DNA of 32,518 nucleotides. Source: DASZXJ01 sp035545895 (GTDB taxonomy: Bacteria > Planctomycetota > Phycisphaerae > Tepidisphaerales > Tepidisphaeraceae). Shown piece by piece: positions 1 to 8,023 of the stretch (position 1 is the first letter of the stretch; the number at the start of each line of letters is the position of its first letter). Under the pieces are notes generated by a model. The model was not told the origin of the DNA, did not search any database, and saw only the letters and a program-made list of their open reading frames with translations. The DNA is taken from NCBI GenBank assembly GCA_035545895.1, contig DASZXJ010000202.1, positions 1 to 32,518 on the forward strand, written 5' to 3'. The position numbers and the translations under genes were made by a program.

Positions 1-1
1 C

Positions 2-150
2 GGCATGGCGCAACAAAGGAGCCGCGGGTCACTGGATCTTCGTCATTCGGATTTCGTCATTGATTCGTCATTCAGATTATAGTCATTCGTCATTGGGATT
101 TTGTTGGTCATTGGGACTTGGCCATTGGTCATTAGATCCCAATTTCCCCG
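2..150. repeat. Dispersed composite repeat, copy A (GTCATT-rich)
   Basis: The stretch starts with a block (3-37) that is identical over 35 bp to 14547-14581. It continues into imperfect tandem GTCATT units (TTCGTCATT, GGTCATTGG) up to about 150. It lies just past the 3' end of the minus-strand release-factor-like gene, in the same orientation relative to that gene as copy B has to the AsmA-like gene. The left edge of the element may lie outside the window. Similar GTCATT arrays are, from memory, common between genes in planctomycetes and verrucomicrobia. Short reading frames here are products of the repeat, not genes. Confidence 0.8.
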
Positions 151-259
151 CCAACCCCCGCCACTGGTTGCCTAGCGAACGATGCGGTATCCCAACGTAC
201 CTCCCTACGTTGAAATTCGCTGCATTCGCCTGCATTGCGGCTGGCAGCGCAGCGAAGGT

Positions 260-784
260 TTACCGGCGCCGGGTGAGAGGGGGTTGATCGAATTTCCGGC
301 GTAATCGGTTGGCTGCGGTCCAAATTTGGTGGTCTTCCTCAAGCAGCCGGACCACGGCGCTGGTCGAAACGCCCAGCATGGCTGCAACAGCGGCGGGGTT
401 GGCGTTCATGGCGTCGAACAAATCGATCAGTAAACCAATGGTCGCGCTATAAAATTCGTGCCGGTGAGAGATTGCGATGCGATTGTCCTGCCGGATCGAT
501 AAAAACCAATCGGGCGGTTCGAAATGCGCGACATCGACCGGCTCGCGAAGTTCCAGCGACAATTTCAACCGCAACCGACGCAAGGCCATCATCTTATTGA
601 GCGCCTGGGATCGCGATTCGCCGGCCACCGCTTGGATTCCGCTCGGCAGGTGGGTCAGACGAATCGAATTGCTGGTCTTGTTGCGTTTCTGACCGCCCGG
701 ACCTGATCCGCGAAAGATGTCGGTCCGACACTGCCCCAGCAACTGGTCATCGGAAAGAAATCGGACGGAAGTGGAAACCGACAA
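260..784 (-). CDS. Peptide chain release factor-like protein (GGQ domain)
   Basis: A 174-residue protein with the class I release-factor catalytic domain. The GSGPGGQKRNKT segment contains the GGQ motif (residues 30-32) that triggers peptidyl-tRNA hydrolysis in the ribosomal peptidyl transferase centre. It lacks the codon-recognition domains of RF1/RF2, so it belongs with the short stand-alone GGQ proteins. Unlike ArfB it does not end in a long Lys/Arg tail. Residues about 110-174 instead look helical and helix-turn-helix-like (MLGVSTSAVVRLLEED). Stop-independent ribosome rescue is a reasonable inference, but the C-terminal half may bind the ribosome or RNA in another way. It follows the O-methyltransferase gene on the same strand after a 137-bp gap and may be the last gene of the purC-aroC unit. 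No clear Shine-Dalgarno sequence supports the start, which was chosen as the first ATG giving a complete GGQ domain. Confidence 0.85.
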   Translation of the reverse strand: MSVSTSVRFLSDDQLLGQCRTDIFRGSGPGGQKRNKTSNSIRLTHLPSGIQAVAGESRSQALNKMMALRRLRLKLSLELREPVDVAHFEPPDWFLSIRQDNRIAISHRHEFYSATIGLLIDLFDAMNANPAAVAAMLGVSTSAVVRLLEEDHQIWTAANRLRRKFDQPPLTRRR

Positions 785-921
785 GCCCTGCCTTTCGATT
801 CCATTTTAGCGCTAAGCCGGGCCGGACTACAATGTCCACTGCTTTCCTCGGTCGGCCGGGATATCGAGGGTCCCAGCCAGTTTTCAACATATCTGGGATT
901 TCAAATCATGTTTTAAGTGAT

Positions 922-1602
922 TCATGAAATGACTCGCGCGATGGCCAGCCCGTCATAACCCTTGCTGCCCACCGTTTGAATGGCAGTCGCGCTGACCCGT
1001 TTTTCCCTGGACAGCATTTCGTTGAATCGGCGAACGCCTTGAACGGTCGGATCGGAATGATTTGAATCGATCACGGCGCCTTTGCGAACAACGTTGTCCG
1101 CGATGATCAACGTGCCTGGCCGGGATAATTTCAAGGACCACGAGAAGTAATCGCAATAGCCGGGCTTGTCTGCGTCGATGAAAATGAGATCGAATGGCCC
1201 GCGGTTGCTCGCGACCAGTTTTGGCAGGCTTTCGATTGCCGGGCCCACCACAAGTTCAACCACATTCGACAAGCCTGCCTGGGCAAAATTGGATCGGGCG
1301 ACCCGTGCATGTTTTTCTTCATATTCCAGCGTGACCAAATGACCACCCTGGGCAAGTCCTCGCGCCAGCCAGATCGTGCTGTATCCGCCGAGCGTGCCAA
1401 TTTCCAGGATGCTCCTGGCCTGCTGGGCCTGGGCAAGCAATTGCAGTAGCTTTCCCTGGTTGGCTGCGACGTGAATGGCGGGCAGACCGGCCCTTGCGCT
1501 GGCTTCGAGCACGCGATCCATCGTTTCATCCGATGGCACGAGCAGATCGGTGAAATACTGATCGACAGCAGTCCATTGCTCTTGCGACATGGTGGATTCC
1601 AT
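922..1602 (-). CDS. SAM-dependent O-methyltransferase (CCoAOMT/COMT type)
   Basis: A 226-residue class I methyltransferase. The SAM-binding motif LEIGTLGGYST is at residues 66-76. The metal-binding FIDADK (141-146) and ADNVVRKG (168-175) segments are characteristic of the divalent-cation-dependent catechol/caffeoyl-CoA O-methyltransferase family. It would transfer a methyl group to a catechol-like hydroxyl, but the substrate cannot be read from the sequence. The assumed ATG overlaps the aroC stop in a TGATG arrangement, so translation is probably coupled to aroC. An internal ATG four codons later (1590) is an alternative start, and neither has a strong ribosome-binding site. Co-location with a shikimate-pathway gene fits an aromatic substrate but does not prove one. 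Confidence 0.9.
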   Translation of the reverse strand: MESTMSQEQWTAVDQYFTDLLVPSDETMDRVLEASARAGLPAIHVAANQGKLLQLLAQAQQARSILEIGTLGGYSTIWLARGLAQGGHLVTLEYEEKHARVARSNFAQAGLSNVVELVVGPAIESLPKLVASNRGPFDLIFIDADKPGYCDYFSWSLKLSRPGTLIIADNVVRKGAVIDSNHSDPTVQGVRRFNEMLSREKRVSATAIQTVGSKGYDGLAIARVIS

Positions 1603-2774
1603 CAGGCCAGCGGTAATTTTCGCGCGGTAGCCAGGAAATGATCGTAATTGGATCGGACTTCGATGATCGAGTCGCCGCCGAATTTATCGAGAAATGCTCT
1701 AGCCACTTCAAAGGCCACGACGTTTTCCATGATGACGCTCGCCGCCGCAATGGCGCTGATGTCGCTGCGTTCCCAGCCGGCCTCGCTGGGCTGTTTGCTG
1801 TTGAGATCGACGCTCATCAAGGGTTTGCCGAGCGTGCTGATGGGTTTCATCGCGCCGCGGATGACAATGGGCTGGCCATTGGTCATGCCGCCTTCAAGTC
1901 CGCCGGCATTATTGGTTTTTCGAATAAAACCAAGGCTCGGAGTGTCTCGTTTAGATGCGTCAAATGCGATTTCGTCATGAACTTTTGATCCGGCCCGCCT
2001 GGCTGTTTCAAAGCCCAGCCCGAATTCGACTCCCTTAAACGCCTGGATCGCAACCACCGCCGCCGCGATGCGGGAATCGAGGCGCCCATCCCATGTCATG
2101 CAACTGCCCAACCCCATGGGGCAACCAAAAACGTGACATTCAACGACTCCGCCGGCAGTATCTTTCGCGTTTTTCTGCTCGTTGATGAAATCACGAAATG
2201 CTTGTGATGCCGATGGATCCGGGCAGTAAACATCTGACTCATCGCGTGTATTAATCAGGCTTTTCCAGTTGTCGGGCGTTGGTTCGACCGATGCGGTCGC
2301 ACTACCGACTGCCCGGACAAATCCGAAGACTTCAATATCGAATTGTCTTAAAAAGCATCGCGCCAAGGCGCCGGCCGCAACGCGGGCTGCGGTTTCGCGG
2401 GCGCTGGCCCGTTCGAGTGTTTCACGGCAGTCGGTGGTGAGCCATTTCACCGAGCCGGCCAGATCGGCATGGCCCGGCCGAGGCCGGTGCAGCGGGGGAG
2501 TCGCCTGTGGATCATTCAGCCGATCATCCTTGTTGACGATCATCATGGCGATGGGTGAGGCGATCGACCTGCCCATGCGTACGCCGGATAGAAATTCGAC
2601 CGCGTCGGTTTCGATTTTCTGGCGTCCGCCGCGGCCATAGCCCCCTTGCCGGCGACGAAGTTCGGAATCGATGAATTCCTTGTCGATTTCGACCCCTGCG
2701 GGCAGACCTTCGACGAGCGTGAGCAAGGCCCGGCCGTGCGATTCGCCGGCGGTTCGATAAAGCAGCGTGGACAT
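1602..2774 (-). CDS. aroC: Chorismate synthase
   Basis: A 390-residue protein matching chorismate synthase along its full length. It converts 5-enolpyruvylshikimate-3-phosphate to chorismate, the last common step to the aromatic amino acids, folate and quinones, using reduced FMN. Visible signatures are ESHGRALL (11-18), the RPRPGHADLAG segment (about 97-107) and ERASARETAARVA (121-133), which covers the conserved Arg-rich FMN/substrate site. Length is normal for the family. It sits between purC (57 bp upstream) and the O-methyltransferase, whose start overlaps its stop, so the three are probably one transcript. No ribosome-binding site stands out. Confidence 0.97.
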   Translation of the reverse strand: MSTLLYRTAGESHGRALLTLVEGLPAGVEIDKEFIDSELRRRQGGYGRGGRQKIETDAVEFLSGVRMGRSIASPIAMMIVNKDDRLNDPQATPPLHRPRPGHADLAGSVKWLTTDCRETLERASARETAARVAAGALARCFLRQFDIEVFGFVRAVGSATASVEPTPDNWKSLINTRDESDVYCPDPSASQAFRDFINEQKNAKDTAGGVVECHVFGCPMGLGSCMTWDGRLDSRIAAAVVAIQAFKGVEFGLGFETARRAGSKVHDEIAFDASKRDTPSLGFIRKTNNAGGLEGGMTNGQPIVIRGAMKPISTLGKPLMSVDLNSKQPSEAGWERSDISAIAAASVIMENVVAFEVARAFLDKFGGDSIIEVRSNYDHFLATARKLPLA

Positions 2775-2831
2775 GGTCTTATCTTAACCGAGGAAAGCGA
2801 GAATGACGAAACCTCAGCCGGGCGGGCCGAA

Positions 2832-3743
2832 TTAGAAGGCCCACGCGCCCGAATCGGACAATTTCACGTTCCCACCGGTCAGCAAATGATAGGCATCGAG
2901 ATAGCGCTTGCGAGTGCCCTCGATGACTTCAAACGGCAGATTGGGAGCCGGCGGCGTCTTGTTCCATTCGCGGCTTTCCAGCCAGTTGCGGACGTACTGC
3001 TTGTCAAAGCTGGGCTGATCGTGGCCCGGCTCGTATTCATCGGCCGGCCAGAATCGGCTGCTGTCGGGAGTCAGCACTTCGTCGATGAGAATGATCTTGC
3101 CATCCGGCAGGCGGCCAAATTCGAACTTGGTGTCGGCAATGATCACGCCACGCTGTGCGGCAAAATCAGCAGCCTGGCCGTAAATGCGAAGCGTCTTTTC
3201 GCGCAATTGTTCGGCAAGGTCGCTGCCGATCCGGGCAGCCATCTCTTCAAAGCTGATGTTGATATCGTGACCCGATTCTTCCTTGGTTGCCGGAGTAAAA
3301 ATCGGTGAGGGCAGCTTTTCGCACTGCTTGAGCCTGGGCGGCAGTTTGACTCCGCAAACGCTTTGCGTCTTTTGATATTCTTTCCAGCCCGACCCGGCAA
3401 GATATCCCCGAGCAACACATTCGATCGGAACCACCTCGGCTTTTTTGACCAGCATCGAGCGGCTTTTGATTTCATCCTTGTAGGCCTGGATCGAAGTGGG
3501 ATACGCGCGGGTATCCGTGCTGATCAAATGGTTTTCAACCTGCTCGGCAAAATGACGAAACCAGAAGACGCTCAAAGCGGTAAGAATCTTGCCTTTGCCT
3601 GGAATGCCGTCGGGAAGGATCACATCGAAAGCGCTGATCCGATCGGTTGCGACGATGAGCAGGGCATCACCCAGATCATAGACATCGCGAACTTTGCCTC
3701 GGCGAACGGGTTTGGGCAGATGGGTTTGAAGTATTGCCTCCAT
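2832..3743 (-). CDS. purC: Phosphoribosylaminoimidazole-succinocarboxamide synthase (SAICAR synthetase)
   Basis: PurC joins CAIR and aspartate with ATP to give SAICAR in de novo purine synthesis. Family signatures are clear: RRGKVRDVYDLGD near the N-terminus, ATDRISAFDVILPD, IPGKGKILTALS, and the C-terminal LIDEVLTPDSSRFWP followed by QPSFDKQYVRNWLE. I chose the ATG at 3743 (303 residues) because homology begins just after it. The reading frame stays open 11 codons further, to 3776, but those residues look unrelated to the family. It is the first gene of the minus-strand group and is divergent from the GH10-like gene, so the 120-bp gap at 3744-3862 must hold promoters for both directions. Confidence 0.96.
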   Translation of the reverse strand: MEAILQTHLPKPVRRGKVRDVYDLGDALLIVATDRISAFDVILPDGIPGKGKILTALSVFWFRHFAEQVENHLISTDTRAYPTSIQAYKDEIKSRSMLVKKAEVVPIECVARGYLAGSGWKEYQKTQSVCGVKLPPRLKQCEKLPSPIFTPATKEESGHDINISFEEMAARIGSDLAEQLREKTLRIYGQAADFAAQRGVIIADTKFEFGRLPDGKIILIDEVLTPDSSRFWPADEYEPGHDQPSFDKQYVRNWLESREWNKTPPAPNLPFEVIEGTRKRYLDAYHLLTGGNVKLSDSGAWAF

Positions 3744-3775
3744 GGGACACACCAATGTACGCGAGCCATCGATCA

Positions 3776-3826
3776 ATTTCCAATTTCAAATTCGATATTG
3801 TCAAGCGGCGACGGCCAAGGTCAATT
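3776..3826. promoter_or_regulatory. Possible divergent promoter region purC / GH10-like gene
   Basis: The heptamer TTGTCAA at 3798-3804 reads as a perfect -35 box (TTGACA) towards purC and as TTGTCA towards the plus strand. On the plus strand TCAATT follows after 17 bp (3821-3826). On the minus strand GGAAAT follows after 17 bp. Both -10 boxes are weak, so the assignment rests mainly on the divergent gene arrangement. Confidence 0.3.
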
Positions 3827-3862
3827 TACCGTTCCATTGGAATTAAGGAATCGTCTGCTAAA

Positions 3863-5404
3863 ATGACGAATTGCAGATTTTCTGCGCTTATGCCATTTAA
3901 GTTCGAAATCTATAACGACGGCAAGCGGGTAATGAATTTTGCTCCCACGGCCGGCATGGCGATGGGACCCGAAAGCGTTCCCATCCCCGGCGAAGTCGTC
4001 TTCAAAGACGGCATGCTTGTGATGAATCGCCATGAAGACCAGCCTGCGGGCGTATCGCTGATGTGGGATATCGGCGAGCCGGGGGCGTTTCACCTGGAAA
4101 CGACGCGTATTTTGCCTCGTGAAAAGCCCTACAACCTGAATGTCGAGCTGGCGCGCTGCAGGCTGATGAAAATCGTCCAAAAGCAGGAAGATTGGAACCT
4201 TTTCGATTTTCCCCATCCACGAACCGAAAAGCAGATGGCTCGATTTCGCGACGCCCAGGCGACTTTTGCCGAGGCGCTGGGGATGTTGCACGAACCCATG
4301 GGCGCTGCGCGGCTGGCGGATCAGGCCATCATCAAATCCACCGACCTTGCGGATGAATTGGCGCTGTTTCACGCGGAACTTTTGCTGAATCGACGCCGAA
4401 GCACCAACATGTTTCCCAAACACGTGCTGGGATGCAGGATCGATCCGACCGTCCAAAACCAGAAATATAAGGAAACGCTTCTCGATAATTTCGATTTTGC
4501 CGTATTGCCGATGTCATGGAAAATTCTTCAGCCTCAGGAAGGGAGTTTCCAGACCGAGGCTGTCGATGAATGGGTTGAATTGCTGACCAGGCGACGGATG
4601 CCGATCATTGCCGGACCCCTCATCGATTTAACCGATGGCGAGGTTCCCGAATGGATGTTCATCTGGGAGCACGACTTCGATAGCTTGCGTGAGATTGCTT
4701 ACGAATACGTCCAGAAAGTCGTCCAGCGATATCGCAAGCAAATATCCGTATGGAACGTCGTTTCCGGATTGCATACCAACAGCGCTTTTACGCTTAGTTT
4801 TGAGCAGATTATTGAATTGACGCGGTTGCTGGTCGCGCAAGTCAAAGCCATTCAGGCCAATGCCCGAACGCTGGTGACGATCACCCAGCCCTTTGGAGAA
4901 TATCACTCCAAAGGGGCCAACAGCGTTCCGCCCATGCTCTATGCCGAAATGGTCGCGCAGGCGGGAATCAATTTCGAAGCATTTGGACTGGAAATCGAGC
5001 AGGGTGTTCCGTCGCGAGGCGGATACATGCGCGATTTATTCCAGCTCAGCTGCTTGATGGACCGGTTTTCTGCAATTGGTCGCCCGGTCTTTCTAACCGC
5101 GCTGGGTTGTCCGGGGCGATACACACCGGATCCAGCCGATCGGTCTGAAGGCAAACTCGATCCGGCGGTGGGGGGGCGCTGGAAAAAGCCTTGGGATCCC
5201 ACCCTGCAAGCGGATTGGCTCGAAACGGTTTGCAAAATGGCTTTGAGCAAACCCTTCATAGAAAGCGTCGCTTGGGCGAATCTGTCGGATGGTCACACCA
5301 CCTTGCCTGCCGGTGGATTGCTCGATGATATGCTTCGGCCCAAGCCGGCGTTCATGAAGCTTCAGGAGCTTCGCGAAAGCTTCATTCGGACGAGGAAGGC
5401 GTGA
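3863..5404 (+). CDS. GH10-family-like protein lacking both catalytic glutamates
   Basis: A 513-residue protein with an N-terminal beta-rich region (about 10-150), a helical linker, and a C-terminal barrel (about 195-500) that resembles glycoside hydrolase family 10 endo-xylanases. GH10 enzymes use an acid/base Glu in WDVVNE and a nucleophile Glu in TELD. Here the matching stretches read WNVVSG (297-302) and TALG (412-415), so both glutamates are missing. It is therefore unlikely to cleave xylan by the usual mechanism; carbohydrate binding or another role is possible. No signal peptide is visible, which suggests a cytoplasmic protein. I chose the ATG at 3863, with AAGGAA 12 bases upstream. An ATG at 3890 is equally plausible, and the frame stays open back to 3734. 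The stop overlaps the GTG of the next gene (GTGA), indicating translational coupling to the helix-hairpin-helix protein. Confidence 0.75.
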   Translation: MTNCRFSALMPFKFEIYNDGKRVMNFAPTAGMAMGPESVPIPGEVVFKDGMLVMNRHEDQPAGVSLMWDIGEPGAFHLETTRILPREKPYNLNVELARCRLMKIVQKQEDWNLFDFPHPRTEKQMARFRDAQATFAEALGMLHEPMGAARLADQAIIKSTDLADELALFHAELLLNRRRSTNMFPKHVLGCRIDPTVQNQKYKETLLDNFDFAVLPMSWKILQPQEGSFQTEAVDEWVELLTRRRMPIIAGPLIDLTDGEVPEWMFIWEHDFDSLREIAYEYVQKVVQRYRKQISVWNVVSGLHTNSAFTLSFEQIIELTRLLVAQVKAIQANARTLVTITQPFGEYHSKGANSVPPMLYAEMVAQAGINFEAFGLEIEQGVPSRGGYMRDLFQLSCLMDRFSAIGRPVFLTALGCPGRYTPDPADRSEGKLDPAVGGRWKKPWDPTLQADWLETVCKMALSKPFIESVAWANLSDGHTTLPAGGLLDDMLRPKPAFMKLQELRESFIRTRKA

Positions 5405-5799
5405 AATTGTGGCGCGGATGGTCGGTCCCGCAGCGCGGAGTGCTGATCGCGCTGCTGTGCCTCATGTTCATTTGCCTTGCCGTTCGACTGATCGTCAATC
5501 CTCAATACATTTCCGATCCACAGCCCATCGAGCCGAGCCGCGCGCGGGAGTTGGAAAATCGAATTGATCCAAACGTCGCCGATGCTCCAACGCTTTCAGT
5601 GTTGCCTCTGATTGGGGAAAAGCGAGCCCAGGACATCGTCGCATATCGTGAAAAATTCGTCGCATCCCACCCGAGGCAGCGCGCGTATGTCCGGCCCGAA
5701 GACCTGACGGTTATCCGAGGAATTGGAACGGCCACGCTTCAGCAAATGGAGCCATTTCTGATTTTTGATCGGACGGCCACGACTCAAATCGCCCGCTAG
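5401..5799 (+). CDS. Membrane-anchored helix-hairpin-helix protein (ComEA-like)
   Basis: A 132-residue protein with one hydrophobic segment at residues about 13-31 and two helix-hairpin-helix-like motifs after it. The first is centred on LPLIGEKRAQDIVAYRE (about 68-84) and the second on LTVIRGIGTATLQQMEPFL (about 101-119). This layout is that of ComEA-type proteins, which bind DNA outside the membrane during uptake, and of related type II secretion-associated proteins. No other competence gene lies nearby. The start is GTG at 5401, overlapping the stop of the GH10-like gene by four bases. The pairing of a GH10-like protein with a DNA-binding-type membrane protein is unusual, and the actual role is unknown. 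Confidence 0.75.
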   Translation: MKLWRGWSVPQRGVLIALLCLMFICLAVRLIVNPQYISDPQPIEPSRARELENRIDPNVADAPTLSVLPLIGEKRAQDIVAYREKFVASHPRQRAYVRPEDLTVIRGIGTATLQQMEPFLIFDRTATTQIAR

Positions 5800-6015
5800 A
5801 GAAACCAGACGCTTGGCTTTGACGCCCACTTTCAAACGTTCTGTCGCTTTTCAGTAGATTCAGGGCCAGCGCTGCCATCGCTTTGATCTAAAGTCCGCTC
5901 CTGATGTTCCGCGACTCATCTAGGATGAGAATGGGCCGCCACATGCAGCAGGCAGTGTTCGGTGGTCCGGGCAAGGGCATCGGTCAAGCCACCAAGTGCT
6001 TTTGCCGATGGGGCG

Positions 6016-6024
6016 TGATATACT
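6016..6024 (+). promoter_or_regulatory. Possible extended -10 promoter for aspS
   Basis: TGATATACT matches the extended -10 consensus (TG, one base, then TATAAT-like). No good -35 box is found 17 bp upstream. It would give a transcript leader of about 140 bases before aspS. Confidence 0.25.
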
Positions 6025-6075
6025 TGGCCTGGCTATGTTCTACAGAGCAGACCTCAATACGGACGCCAATACCAA

Positions 6076-6112
6076 GGCGCGGTGAAATCCCGATTGATCG
6101 GGGTCCCGCGCC
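6076..6112 (+). promoter_or_regulatory. GC-rich hairpin in aspS leader
   Basis: The outer arms GGCGCGG (6076-6082) and CCGCGCC (6106-6112) pair perfectly. They enclose a second stem, CCCGA (6089-6093) with TCGGG (6098-6102), around the loop TTGA. There is no U-run, so it is not a standard terminator. It could be a leader structure or one of the many palindromes in this genome. Confidence 0.4.
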
Positions 6113-6172
6113 GGCCACGGCGTTTGTGCGTCTGTTCTAATTCCTGCAAATCCTGTAAAACCTGAGACAACC

Positions 6173-8023
6173 ATGGAAGCTATCCAAACTCGTTACCGCA
6201 CCCACACGTGCGGCCAAATCCGCAAATCCGACTGCACCAAACAAGTGAAACTGGCGGGGTGGGTTCATTCCTACCGCGACCATGGCGGGCTGGTTTTTAT
6301 CGATCTGCGCGACCGCGACGGCCTGACCCAACTCGTCTTCGACCCCGATTCCTGCGGCAAAGAAGTTCACGATGAATCCCGCAAACTGCGCAGCGAATGG
6401 GTCATCAGCATCACCGGCGAAGTTGAGCAGCGCGGGCAGGGGATGGAAAATCCCAAGCTGCCCACCGGCGAAGTGGAAGTGCGTGTGAAATCGATGGAGG
6501 TGCTGAGCGTCTCGCCCACGCCGCCGTTTACGCCGCACGAGACGGAATCGGTCAACGAGGAACGCCGGCTGGCTTATCGATACATCGATCTGCGCCGTTC
6601 GGAGATGCAGCAGAACCTTCGCGTTCGCGCCAAGGTCACCAAGATCATGCGCGATGAGCTGGGCGACAAGGGTTTCTGGGAAATCGAGACGCCTTTCCTG
6701 ACCAAATCGACACCGGAAGGGGCGCGCGATTTCATCGTTCCGTCTCGCTTGCAGCCGGGCAGTTTCTATGCGCTGCCGCAGTCGCCGCAGTTGTTTAAGC
6801 AGCTTTTGATGGTCGGCGGCTGTGACAAGTACATGCAGATCGTCCGCTGTTTCCGCGATGAAGACCCGCGCGCCGACCGCCAGGCCGAGTTCACTCAGCT
6901 CGACGTCGAGATGGCGTTTATCGATCGGGAAAACATCATCAGCATCATCGAAAGTTTGTTGCGCCGAATCTGGAAAGAGGTGCTGAACGTCGAGGTGCCC
7001 AACCCGATTCCGCACATGGAATACGATGTAGCCATGAGCCGATATGGTTCGGATCGCCCGGACCTGCGGTTCGGAATGGAACTGCACGAAATCACCGATC
7101 TGGCCCATTCCACCGACTTTGGCGTATTCAAAAGCGCGCCGCTGGTGAAGTGCATCGTCGTACCTGGTGGTGCAAAGTTGACTCGCGCTCAGACGGATGC
7201 GCTGGCTGAATGGTCCAAGGGTTTCGGCGCCAAGGGTCTGGCTGTGACGAAAGTGACCGCCAGCGGGTTTGACACGGGCATCGCGAAATTCATCAATCCG
7301 ATTGCGCCCAAGCTAATCGAGCGCACCGGCGCCAAGGAGGGCGACCTGCTCTGCTTCGCGGCCGACAAACCGAAAATCGTTCACAAAGTACTCGGCGAAT
7401 TGCGGCTGAAGATGTTCAAGGACATGCAGCTCAAGCCGTCGGCTGAATTTGCCTGGGTCTGGGTCGTCAATTTCCCGCTGTTTGAGTATGACGAGGAGGA
7501 CAAACGGTTCGTCAGCACGCATCACCCGTTTACCGCGCCGCTGGACGAGGACCTGGCCAAGCTCGACAGCCGCGACCGCGCGACGGTGGAATCGATCAAA
7601 TCCAAGGCTTACGACATCGTCTGCAACGGCAGCGAACTGGGCGGCGGAAGCATTCGTATTCACCGCACCGAAGTGCAGCAGAAGCTGTTTGCATTGCTCG
7701 GCATCGACGACGCAGCGCAGAAGCTCAAATTCGGGTTCCTGCTGGATGCCTTGAAATATGGCGCGCCGCCGCATGGCGGAATCGCGCTGGGCGTGGATCG
7801 CCTGGTGATGATGCTCCGCGGCACGACGAATATCCGCGACGTCATCGCGTTCCCGAAAACGCAAAGCGGCGCAGATTTGATGTGCGGTTCACCGTCCACC
7901 ATCGACGAACGCCAGCTCAAGGAAACGCATATTCGCATCACCTTGCCGCCAACCAAGGGCCCAGCCGTGCCCGACGTGCATGGCGTGGTGCATAAGCACG
8001 AAGATGGCGCGGGAAAAGCGTAA
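6173..8023 (+). CDS. aspS: Aspartyl-tRNA synthetase (class II), probably non-discriminating
   Basis: A 616-residue protein of normal length for bacterial AspRS, which charges tRNA-Asp with aspartate using ATP. Domains in order: N-terminal OB-fold anticodon-binding domain (about 1-110); catalytic core with class II motif 2 in FRDEDPRADRQAEFTQLD (from residue 227); a bacterial insertion (GAD) domain in the middle; and motif 3 in GIALGVDRLVMMLRG (from about 536). The OB fold carries RDHGG with His37. In Pseudomonas AspRS a His at this place goes with the non-discriminating form, which also makes Asp-tRNA-Asn; this is inference by analogy. Upstream is a 373-bp leader. Downstream is a twin-hairpin element and no further gene on this strand for 500 bp, so it is probably a single-gene transcript. 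Confidence 0.97.
   Translation: MEAIQTRYRTHTCGQIRKSDCTKQVKLAGWVHSYRDHGGLVFIDLRDRDGLTQLVFDPDSCGKEVHDESRKLRSEWVISITGEVEQRGQGMENPKLPTGEVEVRVKSMEVLSVSPTPPFTPHETESVNEERRLAYRYIDLRRSEMQQNLRVRAKVTKIMRDELGDKGFWEIETPFLTKSTPEGARDFIVPSRLQPGSFYALPQSPQLFKQLLMVGGCDKYMQIVRCFRDEDPRADRQAEFTQLDVEMAFIDRENIISIIESLLRRIWKEVLNVEVPNPIPHMEYDVAMSRYGSDRPDLRFGMELHEITDLAHSTDFGVFKSAPLVKCIVVPGGAKLTRAQTDALAEWSKGFGAKGLAVTKVTASGFDTGIAKFINPIAPKLIERTGAKEGDLLCFAADKPKIVHKVLGELRLKMFKDMQLKPSAEFAWVWVVNFPLFEYDEEDKRFVSTHHPFTAPLDEDLAKLDSRDRATVESIKSKAYDIVCNGSELGGGSIRIHRTEVQQKLFALLGIDDAAQKLKFGFLLDALKYGAPPHGGIALGVDRLVMMLRGTTNIRDVIAFPKTQSGADLMCGSPSTIDERQLKETHIRITLPPTKGPAVPDVHGVVHKHEDGAGKA

Larger units (their letters stand above)
5800..6172. 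other. Intergenic region upstream of aspS
   Basis: These 373 bp contain no convincing gene; a 78-codon open frame here has no family resemblance or ribosome-binding site. An extended -10-like TGATATACT lies at 6016-6024, and a two-part GC-rich hairpin at 6076-6112 precedes aspS by 60 bp. The region may act as the aspS promoter and leader. Confidence 0.5.

Noticed and set aside
5904..6140. 78-codon frame upstream of aspS
   Set aside because: No ribosome-binding site or family; it runs through the leader hairpin.
6137..7108. 323-codon frame antisense to aspS
   Set aside because: Shadow of the conserved aspS codons; no start signal or family resemblance.
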